Positions 36,210 to 43,111 of a stretch of DNA of 64,000 bases are shown in pieces (the first letter of the stretch is position 1; each line of letters opens with the position of its first letter). The notes under the pieces are model-generated. The model worked only from the letters and a program-made list of their open reading frames with translations, searched no databases and was not told where the DNA came from. Where the stretch lies: assembly GCF_003702045.1 (NCBI RefSeq), contig NZ_RBTP01000015.1, forward strand, positions 109,845 to 173,844. The letters are read 5' to 3'. The DNA comes from Pseudomonas viridiflava. Its GTDB lineage: Bacteria > Pseudomonadota > Gammaproteobacteria > Pseudomonadales > Pseudomonadaceae. Both the position numbers and the translations under genes were made by a program.

Positions 36210-36479
36210 TCAGCTATCCGCTTCAGCAGCCGGCTCGGACAACTCGTTGAGCGCGGTCGCGTTGTTCTTGAACGCTGCTGCAAACACGGCACGATTTTTC
36301 GCCATGTAGATGCTCGCGTCTTCTGCATGCTTCTCGGAAAGACCCGGTACGTTCTTGACCAGAACGTCCGTGAGCAGCTCTGCCAGCTCAAGCATTTGAT
36401 CGTGCGCATCGGCGAGTTTACGGTCCACGAAAGTAGTCTCCAGATCGCGGGTACTGCGGTAAAGGGTTTCAACAGCCAT
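36210..36479 (-). CDS. yebG: YebG-family SOS-response protein
   Basis: An 89-residue protein. MAVETLYRSTRDLETTF and ADAHDQMLELAELL align with the YebG family (PF07130) in start, length and helix pattern. YebG is a DNA-damage-inducible protein of unknown biochemical role. A consensus LexA box lies 142-157 bp upstream, supporting the call. Confidence 0.88.
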   Translation of the reverse strand: MAVETLYRSTRDLETTFVDRKLADAHDQMLELAELLTDVLVKNVPGLSEKHAEDASIYMAKNRAVFAAAFKNNATALNELSEPAAEADS

Positions 36480-36852
36480 TTTGGCCTCGTCGTCATATCC
36501 AGTGTGGAAGGGCTAACCCGGGTGCTTCACGCTTTGACCAGGGGTGCAACAGACAGTGATCCTGCATGGCTGGCGTACCAGTCGCCTCTTCACCTGCCTT
36601 GGGTGTGAAATCAATTATTACTGTATCTTTATACAGTGTTCTGCGTGAGCCAATCAACCCCCACCTGATTAGTGGCGTTTAAGCATCTCTTTTGCATCAC
36701 GCATGTGCCTTGCGACAACCGGTCGCGCTCTCAACCATAGCCTATGGCCCTGTTCCTGCTTTAAAAGGCATGTCGCACACCGCGTCACACGCACACAGCA
36801 TCATTCGATCCAGTCCGGATCGTGATCAATGAAGGTTCAGAGGTAAAGCGTC
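36480..36852. other. Divergent intergenic region between yebG and psiE
   Basis: 373 bp without a gene. It contains the LexA box of yebG and, near psiE, a perfect 6-bp inverted repeat CGATCC-AGTCC-GGATCG at 36806-36822, about 30 bp before the psiE ATG. No Pho box was recognised. Confidence 0.5.
36621..36636 (-). promoter_or_regulatory. LexA (SOS) box upstream of yebG
   Basis: CTGTATCTTTATACAG: CTGT-N8-ACAG, with TATA-type inner bases as in the bacterial SOS consensus. It overlaps a possible -10 on the minus strand. yebG is the gene it would control. Confidence 0.85.
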
Positions 36853-37341
36853 ATGGGAAACAAATGGGCAGCAAAAATGCGCCACCGCGTGCATACACAG
36901 GCCGAATCACTGGGCAATCTGTGCGTGGAGAGCTTTCACTTCCTGGCGCTGTTCGCCATCGGTGCCATCACGGCATGGGCGTCGGTGGTTGCATTTCTGG
37001 GGATGGTTGAGAAGGGCAATGTCACGGTCGATGACATTCTGCTGCTGTTCATCTATCTCGAACTGGGGGCGATGACGGGGATTTATTTCAAGACCAACCA
37101 CATGCCGGTGCGCTTTTTGATCTACGTGGCGATCACGGCCTTGACCCGACTGCTCATCTCGGACGTGTCCCACCACAATCCGCCGGATATCGGCATCATC
37201 TACCTGTGCGGCGGCATTCTGCTGCTGGCGTTTGCGATTCTGGTCGTACGCTATGCGTCGTACAAATACCCGTCAGCCAAGATTCCCGACTCATCCAGTT
37301 CTGTGAAAGGCGCGGTGACGGAGGAGAAGGGCGAAATCTGA
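36853..37341 (+). CDS. psiE: PsiE-family membrane protein (phosphate-starvation-inducible family)
   Basis: A 162-residue protein with four hydrophobic segments at about 25-50, 58-78, 82-100 and 112-132. VTVDDILLLFIYLELGAMTGIYFKTNHMPVRFLIYVAITALTR is the conserved PsiE block (read in parts: DDILLLFIYLELGAM, FKTNHMPVRFLIYVAIT). An AGAGGTAAAGCGTC ribosome region precedes the ATG. The function of PsiE is unknown. Confidence 0.9.
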   Translation: MGNKWAAKMRHRVHTQAESLGNLCVESFHFLALFAIGAITAWASVVAFLGMVEKGNVTVDDILLLFIYLELGAMTGIYFKTNHMPVRFLIYVAITALTRLLISDVSHHNPPDIGIIYLCGGILLLAFAILVVRYASYKYPSAKIPDSSSSVKGAVTEEKGEI

Positions 37342-37356
37342 AATTCGAAAATGATC

Positions 37357-37475
37357 GTCCCCACGCTTCTGCGTGATAACGCCGTCCAGGACGCTCCGCT
37401 TCCGCTCTCAAGTGTGACGCGGAGCCTTCCGGGCGGCATGCCAACGCATAGCGTTGGCACGACCCTGTTCCGATA
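37357..37475. repeat. Dispersed repeat, family B copy 2
   Basis: Contains CCCCACGCTTCTGCGTG, GGACGCTCCGCTTCC, GACGCGGAGCC and the palindrome CCAACGCATAGCGTTGG. It lies between convergent psiE and the lipoprotein gene. Similar cores recur at 3.07, 43.0, 45.6 and 58.7 kb. Confidence 0.7.
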
Positions 37476-37507
37476 GGTGTGGCGTTCAGAGTCAGATCTG
37501 CCAGTGA

Positions 37508-37837
37508 TCAGTTGACCCACATCCCGGCATGCCAGTGCCAGCCATCACCCGCGCTTTCCCAATGCGGATGCACGTAGCGATAGCCAGGCCGTTCCGCTAC
37601 CCAATGGCCGTGAACCGGCACATAACGCCCGTCGCTCCAGTGCCAGTAGCCACGCGACCAGACATAGCCTGAACGAGGCGCAGGCTCCACCTCGATCACC
37701 CGTTCGGGCGGTGGTTGAGGTGCGATGACTTCAACATATTCATGGGGCGGCGGTCGTCTTTCATGAACGATTCGCTCTTCAACGCAGCCCGATGCCACTA
37801 CCAGTGTCGCAATCAATATCCCGTAACGTAAGAACAT
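37508..37837 (-). CDS. Small YXWGXW-type lipoprotein
   Basis: A 109-residue protein. GGAGGCAAT precedes the start MFLRYGILIATLVVASGC, whose lipobox ASGC gives lipidated Cys18. A Pro/Glu linker (about 25-52) is followed by aromatic repeats GYVWSRGYWHWSDGRYV, GHWVAERPGYRY and PHWESAGDGWHWHAG, as in YXWGXW-repeat proteins. It is probably outer-membrane anchored; the function of the family is unknown. Confidence 0.88.
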   Translation of the reverse strand: MFLRYGILIATLVVASGCVEERIVHERRPPPHEYVEVIAPQPPPERVIEVEPAPRSGYVWSRGYWHWSDGRYVPVHGHWVAERPGYRYVHPHWESAGDGWHWHAGMWVN

Positions 37838-38245
37838 ATTGCCTCCTCGGAATGCTCCGCAGGTGAGGTGCAGCCGTGGCCAGTGCCAGAGCTGCTTGAA
37901 TGTCAGTGCGCAGGATATTTGTAACAGTCTGAGTCTGTACTTTGGCTGAACCTGCTGTAGGACGCCCAAGGCGAAAAGAAACCAAGCGTGTGGCCTATGT
38001 CCCACGACCTTTGCTCCAGATGCCGATGAAACGTTGATCGGCGATGCCTGTTTCTGGTGTTTTTTGCTGTAGTCCGGTCATCCTCTGGCCGTGTTTAGTG
38101 CCGTGAGGCGTTCTCTCCCCCTCCTGATTATTCTGCCGCAGTCGCACCCTAAAACCGTGAGGCAGGCCGCGAACACCCTCTGTTCACCGTGAGGATGTGT
38201 CCAGTAGGCTTCGGCCCTCAATTATCCAAAAGGCAGGGAGCCGAT
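37838..38245. other. Intergenic region upstream of orphan hcp
   Basis: 408 bp between the divergent lipoprotein and hcp genes. No gene is recognised. I looked for a sigma-54 GG-N10-GC promoter before hcp and found only a poorly spaced candidate. Confidence 0.4.
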
Positions 38246-38740
38246 ATGTCATTTGATGCATTCATGAAGGTGGACGGGGTCGAGGGTGAATCGTTGGACG
38301 CTGACCACAAAGGATGGGTTGAGTTGTTGTCCTACCATTACGACGCCATTCAGTCGATCAGCCAGACCGCGAGTTCAAGCGGTGGCGCATCGGCTGGCGG
38401 CGTCAGCCTGGGTGACTTCCAGATCAGCAAATATGTTGATCGAGCCACGCCCAAACTTTTCGAACTCTGCTGTCGCGGGTCGCATTTGAAAACGGTCACT
38501 GTGCGCATTCATCGGGCAGGTGCCGAGAAATTCAAATACATGGACATCGTGCTCGAAGAAGTGCTGATCGCGACCGTGAGCGGACAGGGCGCCGAGCAGG
38601 GCGGTTTTCCAGTGGAAGTCATCACGCTGAACTATGGCCGGATCAAGTTCGAATATTCCCAGCAGCGGCGAGCAGACGGTGGCAGCTCGGGAATAGTCTC
38701 CGGAGGCTGGGACCGAATCGCCAATAAGCCATTCGCATAA
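38246..38740 (+). CDS. hcp: Hcp-family type VI secretion tube/effector-carrier protein
   Basis: A 164-residue Hcp1-family protein. MSFDAFMKVDGVEGES at the start, VSLGDFQISKYVDRATPKLFELCC in the middle and EVITLNYGRIKFEYSQQ near the end are Hcp signatures. GGCAGGGAG precedes the ATG. Hcp stacks as hexameric rings into the secretion tube and carries small effectors in its lumen. No other T6SS structural gene is nearby, so this is an orphan copy delivering the toxin encoded 10 bp downstream. Confidence 0.93.
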   Translation: MSFDAFMKVDGVEGESLDADHKGWVELLSYHYDAIQSISQTASSSGGASAGGVSLGDFQISKYVDRATPKLFELCCRGSHLKTVTVRIHRAGAEKFKYMDIVLEEVLIATVSGQGAEQGGFPVEVITLNYGRIKFEYSQQRRADGGSSGIVSGGWDRIANKPFA

Positions 38741-38750
38741 GGGCGCTCTC

Positions 38751-39593
38751 ATGCAAGACGACGGAGAGTTCCGTGTAGCGTTGAGCTTCGCGCAAATGGC
38801 AGCCATTCTGACCCAGGAGTCGTTATCGCCAGCCGAGATAATGTCCAATCGAATATTCGGCAGCTTTCGACTGGTCGGCGGCATTGTCGAATTGGCAGGT
38901 TCCGGTGTGCTGTGCGCTGTCCCCGAACCTACGATGATCAGCAAGCTGGGTTGCGTGGCGATGGGCGTGCATGCGTCTGATCAGCTCTCGGCAGGCATGA
39001 CACAGCTGGTGACGGGCAGGGAAACGGATTCGTTTTCGTTCAAGGCTGGCGCATCGGTTGCGCAATCGCTTGGCGCGTCACACGCAACCGGGCAGGTCAT
39101 TGGTCTGGCGACCGAGTTTGCGGTGCCGTTGTCGACGGCTTCGATGTATAACGCGTTTAGAGTGTCTTCGGTGCATGCAGGCCGAATGACGGTGGTGACG
39201 AGTGAGAAGCCGTTGCATGCGCCTAAAAAATCAGGCGGTGGCCATACGATTTTTAAACATGTGGGTAAAACGATTGAGTACTTGGTATCACGATTCGCCT
39301 CAAAGAAGGTCAATGTGTCGTCTACGTTTTACGATCTTGAAACGGCTGAGTGGGCAGTGAGTCAAGCGCTTAGAAGAAATCGCCTCAAGATTTTACTGCA
39401 ATCAAAGGCTAGGCTTCTGCTTAAGGATAAGCGATATGAGTTTTCTACGGTTTTAGAAAAGCCGGTGGGCTGGGGTATAACAGGGGCTAATCCTGATAAG
39501 CCTATCCGTATGGCTAAAATCACGATTGTCATAAAATTTGCTGAGTATAATCATATGCCTTATTTTATAGTAAGCGCTTTTCCGTCAATTTAA
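38751..39593 (+). CDS. Predicted type VI effector with C-terminal RNase A-like toxin domain
   Basis: A 280-residue protein. Residues about 35-145 form a Gly/Ala-rich hydrophobic region (MAAILTQESLSPAEIM, VGGIVELAGSGVLCAVP) typical of translocation or membrane-interacting parts of T6SS effectors. From about 160 the sequence GGGHTIFKHVGKTIEYL (His165, Lys169, His170), SSTFYDLETAEWAVSQAL and PYFIVSAFP match the bacterial RNase A-like toxin domain (RNAse_A_bac) known from CdiA tips. It would degrade target RNA. GC content drops from about 60 to about 40 percent near 39225, so the tip was probably acquired. Confidence 0.8.
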   Translation: MQDDGEFRVALSFAQMAAILTQESLSPAEIMSNRIFGSFRLVGGIVELAGSGVLCAVPEPTMISKLGCVAMGVHASDQLSAGMTQLVTGRETDSFSFKAGASVAQSLGASHATGQVIGLATEFAVPLSTASMYNAFRVSSVHAGRMTVVTSEKPLHAPKKSGGGHTIFKHVGKTIEYLVSRFASKKVNVSSTFYDLETAEWAVSQALRRNRLKILLQSKARLLLKDKRYEFSTVLEKPVGWGITGANPDKPIRMAKITIVIKFAEYNHMPYFIVSAFPSI

Positions 39594-39603
39594 GGTGTCG
39601 AAA

Positions 39604-39969
39604 ATGGCTTATGGATTAATGCTGGATTTTCTATTCGATGTCGGTGATGGGGTTGGCGAGTTTTTACATGATGAAGAAAAGTTGGTATTCAGACCCCTTG
39701 GGTTGGACGCGATTGTTAAGGAGTATGTTGCTGAGCGTAATATGCTGAACGCCTTTTTCCTCAAAAGGCAGATAAAAAGTTACATAAGTAATCATATGAC
39801 CCCACAAGGGCTTGAGTATGTAGATCCTCCCTTTAATCAGGATACGTCTTTCGTTGAAGATTATTTTGAAGAGGATCTACATGAGTTTCTGAAGAAAGTT
39901 ATGTGTTTGCTAGATAGGGAAATGGAGGACTGGAGACGTAAAGTCTTGTCGAGGCTGACTGGACGATAA
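39604..39969 (+). CDS. Predicted immunity protein for the RNase A-like toxin
   Basis: A 121-residue acidic soluble protein that begins MAYGLMLDFLFDVGDGVGEF after TAAGG; a GTG three codons earlier is possible. It includes NHMTPQGLEYVDPPFNQDTS and EDYFEEDLHEFLKKV. It has low GC like the toxin tip, starts 10 bp after the toxin stop, and recurs twice more downstream (once broken, once fused to a toxin fragment). The immunity role is inferred from position; no named family was recognised. Confidence 0.75.
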   Translation: MAYGLMLDFLFDVGDGVGEFLHDEEKLVFRPLGLDAIVKEYVAERNMLNAFFLKRQIKSYISNHMTPQGLEYVDPPFNQDTSFVEDYFEEDLHEFLKKVMCLLDREMEDWRRKVLSRLTGR

Positions 39970-40044
39970 TGTCAGCTTGCGTCGATACGGCTCCCGTGTA
40001 ACTTTCAGTGGTCTAGCCGTCGTGTGGAGGTGAGGTATCCGTAC

Positions 40045-40394
40045 ATTTCCAGCTTTATGTTTTTTGGGGTGACAGGGTGGGTGAGCTTCTTCGTGACGAA
40101 GAACATGAAGTTTTCCGACCGATGTTGCTGTCTGAAGTATTGAGGGAATATGCGGGTGAGGGGTTTCAAGCACAATGCATTGCACTTATTTTAAGCGGGA
40201 AATCGAATGCTGTATTCGTAGCCATATGGCATTCGTAGGCTTGGAGTATGCAGATCCACCCTTTGGTCAAGACACGTCTTTTGTCGAGGATTATTTCGAC
40301 GGTAACAACAGTGTCTGCTCTTCTTGACGAGAGCGTCAGAACGCATAGGCGCAGAATCTTCTCACTGCTGCTCGGCAAAAACTGGCGGTCATAA
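40045..40394 (+). pseudogene. Frameshifted second immunity gene
   Basis: Translating across frames recovers the immunity sequence in three pieces. The first is GDRVGELLRDEEHEVFRP. A shifted frame then gives TYFKREIECCIRSHM and GLEYADPPFGQDTSFVEDYF. Another frame gives VSALLDESVRTHRRRIF and ends near 40394. Each piece aligns with the intact protein encoded just upstream. At least two frameshifts, and no start codon in the first frame, make it non-functional. Confidence 0.8.
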
Positions 40395-40462
40395 ATTATT
40401 ATTTTGAACGTTTTGTCTGAGCTGTTCAGAAGAGAGCGTTGAGCCATAAGAGTATATAGGTC

Positions 40463-41143
40463 ATGGAAGAGAATCTCGAAGACAGTATCGTTCGCATGGT
40501 GAGTACTTTTCACGATTTGGAAGCAGCGGAGTGGGCGGTCAGACAACTGCTTGACCGCAATCATACCAAGATAGTGTTGTATTCAAAGTTCAGGGAATGG
40601 TTTAAGGGGGTGAAAAACAGGCAATTCGAAGCGTCGCTCGATCGCTCCATTGGATGGGGCATCTATCATGACGCACAAGACGATGTTGTGCAGATGTCTA
40701 CCGTCAGGGTAGTGATTCAGTTTGTTGAGTATAATCATATGCCGTACTATATTTTAACGTCGTTCCCTTCTTACGGGGTGGGTGCGATGAAGTACAGTGC
40801 ATTGACGGATTTTCTTTATGATGCCGGTTCGGGGGTGGGAGCATTTCTAAGCGATGAGGGAAAAGAAGATTACACGCCAATGAGGCTGGATGAAATAGTC
40901 AGTGCATACCTGGATGAGCGAAATTTCCTTGCTTCTTATTTCCTTGGTAAAGATATCAAGAAATACATTAGCACTTATATGACACCCCAAGGATTGGACT
41001 ATGCAGATCCACCGTTCGATCAGGATACCTCTTTTCCTGAAGAGTACTTTGAAGGCGACCTGTATAGCTTCCTGACCAACGTGCTTGAGCTGCTCGACAA
41101 AGAAAAGAGTCGCCGGTGGCGCAGGTTTTTCAGGCGGTCATGA
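40463..41143 (+). CDS. Fused orphan toxin fragment plus immunity protein
   Basis: 226 residues in one frame. Residues 13-101 (STFHDLEAAEWAVRQLL, YNHMPYYILTSFPS) match the C-terminal two-thirds of the upstream RNase A-like toxin, but the GGHTIxKHVG segment with the catalytic His is absent. After a short YGVGA joint, residue 109 onward (MKYSALTDFLYDAGSGVGAF, YADPPFDQDTSFPEEYF) is a complete immunity protein. Loss of the toxin stop joined the two. It may act as a fused decoy/immunity protein, or translation may restart at Met109 to give plain immunity. It has low GC like the rest of the island. Confidence 0.75.
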   Translation: MEENLEDSIVRMVSTFHDLEAAEWAVRQLLDRNHTKIVLYSKFREWFKGVKNRQFEASLDRSIGWGIYHDAQDDVVQMSTVRVVIQFVEYNHMPYYILTSFPSYGVGAMKYSALTDFLYDAGSGVGAFLSDEGKEDYTPMRLDEIVSAYLDERNFLASYFLGKDIKKYISTYMTPQGLDYADPPFDQDTSFPEEYFEGDLYSFLTNVLELLDKEKSRRWRRFFRRS

Positions 41144-41222
41144 TGGTCGTATACCTGATGCGTTCCCGGTTAGTCAGCTGGCACGCCTCAAATCAGAAGG
41201 GCATCACAAGGATGCCATCCCA

Positions 41223-41555
41223 TCAGATCCCCGCCGCAAGATTCGGCCGCTTTCGCTGCCACTCGTCATTGGAAGGCGCGCTTGGCTGTCGAAGGGCAGC
41301 GCCATCTGTCATGGCGGCAAGGACCTTGATTGCGCTGTCGCCACGCTCGATGGCGATGCCGAACTGCACGCTTTCTATTAGGCGCCGCAGGCGTTCCGGG
41401 TCGTTACGTTGAGCGGCGCTGATCAGGCGCTTGGCGACGACGCCACGTTCGTTGGAGAGCGTCAGCATGATGCTGCCGTCCAGTCCTTGAATGCTCAGAT
41501 TCACCCGATAGTCCGGATGGAAAGTGTCCGTGATCATCTGAAAAGGATTGTCCAT
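41223..41555 (-). CDS. DUF3509 family protein
   Basis: A 110-residue soluble protein starting MDNPFQMITDTFHPDYRVNL, with SIMLTLSNERGVVAKRLIS and LIESVQFGIAIERGDS. This matches the Pseudomonas-restricted DUF3509 family in length and pattern. Function unknown. Its normal GC content marks the right-hand edge of the T6SS toxin island. Confidence 0.85.
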   Translation of the reverse strand: MDNPFQMITDTFHPDYRVNLSIQGLDGSIMLTLSNERGVVAKRLISAAQRNDPERLRRLIESVQFGIAIERGDSAIKVLAAMTDGAALRQPSAPSNDEWQRKRPNLAAGI

Positions 41556-42260
41556 ATCATTTACCTGCTCAATGGTTCTGCATAAGTTGACCGGGTGTAA
41601 GTCCTTTTGGTTCTCAGCGGCCGATCAGTGGCTTGGCCGTGGTTTGGGTGTCGCCATCAGTGCATTGCACGGTTCGGGCCATTTTCGGGAGTCGACGGAT
41701 CGGGCAGGCAGGATCTGTAACCGCCAGCAGCGTATTTCGCGGGAGATTGGCGCACTATCAGGTTGCCCAAAGGCGATGATTAATAGCGCGTGATTGAAGG
41801 CTTCAGGGCTGTCTCACGTGCTGATCGGCGCTGTCAGAAGGACGATTTTTAAAAGCCGGTTCGATGGATTGTCAGACATTCGGACGCTTTTCTTTTTCGG
41901 ACAAGCATTCGCGTTTACGGGATGGAAACCTCGTTTGGAGGTGTTCCGAAAAGTACGGCAGTGGCCGCTCTGGACTGCGGCTGGAAGAGGGTAGAGCGCC
42001 CGCCGTGCGAGTCATCGTCCACTGCTCGGAGGCAGGCATCAGCGGCGACCGTGTTCGCTCGCGTAAGAGGCTGGAATGGCCCTCGGTATCGGTTTGTCAC
42101 TGGATGTTAAATTCGATGGACGGCACCGAGACGTCGCGCTGGCGCAAGGCGAGCTGTGTTGCGGGTGATACAAAGCTGTGCGTCGAGCGTTTGTGGTGCG
42201 CACCGATCAGTCGCAGGGTGCAGCCTTTTTCAGCGCCTTTGACTGAGTCGAGCCGGGTAT
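41556..42260. other. ~700-bp gene-free region
   Basis: No ORF here looks coding on either strand. On the plus strand, GGA triplets are unusually frequent between about 41870 and 42130 (about 11 in 270 nt), which can mark a CsrA/RsmA-binding RNA. No promoter or terminator pair confirms an sRNA. It may also be decayed DNA. Confidence 0.4.
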
Positions 42261-42261
42261 C

Positions 42262-42296
42262 ACGAAAAAGGGCGAACCCTTGCGGGTTCGCCCTTC
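42262..42296 (-). terminator. Rho-independent terminator of the HPF-family gene
   Basis: On the minus strand: AAGGGCGAACCC, GCAA loop, GGGTTCGCCC, then TTTTTC. About 40 bp after the stop at 42336. Confidence 0.9.
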
Positions 42297-42335
42297 TTGT
42301 CTATTCGTGAAACCTGTTCATGCAGCGAGTGGGAA

Positions 42336-42764
42336 TCAACCCAAACGAGCGGCTTCTTTCTCCTGCTCTTTTTCCAGGAATTCCTCTTCGAGCAATGCGT
42401 CCGGGCTCACCGAATCTTCATCCTGCTCGGTCAGGATCGGCGCCGCGCCGCGTTTGCCGCGCAGCTTGCCAAACAAATGCTCAAGGGCGTGATCGAGTTT
42501 TACCGCCGCGCCATCCACCGCCTGATCTACCGTATCGGCCTTGTGGGAAACAGAAATAGGTTGGTGTCCTTTTGGCCGGGCTTCCATCTGGCATTTGATG
42601 TCATGCGGGCCTGGCTTGTCGCCGTTTTCATCGCGGATATGGACTTCAACGCGAGTCAGGTATTCGTCGTAATGTTCGAGCGTGCTTTCAACGGTGGTAC
42701 GAACCCACTCCTCCAGTCGGATACTGCTTTCGATGTGATTATCGCTATTGACCTGGATTTGCAT
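42336..42764 (-). CDS. HPF/RaiA-family ribosome-associated protein
   Basis: A 142-residue protein with the S30AE beta-alpha fold: MQIQVNSDNHIESSIRLEEW, VRTTVESTLEHYDEYLTRVEVHI (read in parts: VESTLEHYDEYLTRVEV), IKCQMEARPKGHQPISVSHK and AVDGAAVKLDHALE. The acidic C-terminal tail is longer than in short HPF. Such proteins sit in the 30S decoding channel in stationary phase. It is separate from the rpoN-linked hpf, so it is likely a stress paralogue. Confidence 0.85.
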   Translation of the reverse strand: MQIQVNSDNHIESSIRLEEWVRTTVESTLEHYDEYLTRVEVHIRDENGDKPGPHDIKCQMEARPKGHQPISVSHKADTVDQAVDGAAVKLDHALEHLFGKLRGKRGAAPILTEQDEDSVSPDALLEEEFLEKEQEKEAARLG

Positions 42765-43029
42765 AGTTAATCCTTATTAGGGCTTGCTCGTGTGAGCCTG
42801 GACTGCGCGATGACTCGCGGTTTCGTTTGCGCTCATTCACAGTGTTGGCGGCAATGACCCGACAATTCAAGCCCAATGTGGAAGAAATATTTCGCAGTAG
42901 AAAAAAACAGGAAGTGTTTGAACGAAAATTTCCTGTCTTGGCGGGCATTCTTTCCTACGGGTATGTCTGTGAAACGACGAAGCCCCGTCGCACAACAACT
43001 CCGCTCCCACGAGGTGAGGCATGCAGAAT

Positions 43030-43080
43030 TGGACGCGGAGCGTCTGAAGAGGCGTTCCCACGGAAGCATGGGAACGATCA
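43030..43080. repeat. Dispersed repeat, family B copy 3
   Basis: GGACGCGGAGCGTC followed by GTTCCCA-CGGAAGCA-TGGGAAC (stem at 43054-43075). It lies just beyond the fecA stop, where it could act as a transcript end. Confidence 0.65.
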
Positions 43081-43111
43081 GTCAGCGATCAATCAGGTCA
43101 GGAAAATTGCA

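Noticed and set aside
36022..36309. A 95-codon plus-strand frame overlapping yebG
   Set aside because: Antisense to a confidently assigned gene, with no similarity or coding-like composition.
38050..38080. Possible sigma-54 promoter before hcp (TGGTGTTTTTTGCT)
   Set aside because: GG and GC are separated by 8 rather than 10 bases, and the -24 element is poor.
41864..42310. A 148-codon plus-strand frame in the gene-free region
   Set aside because: Cys/Arg/Ser-rich random-looking translation, no ribosome site, and it runs into the hpf-family terminator.
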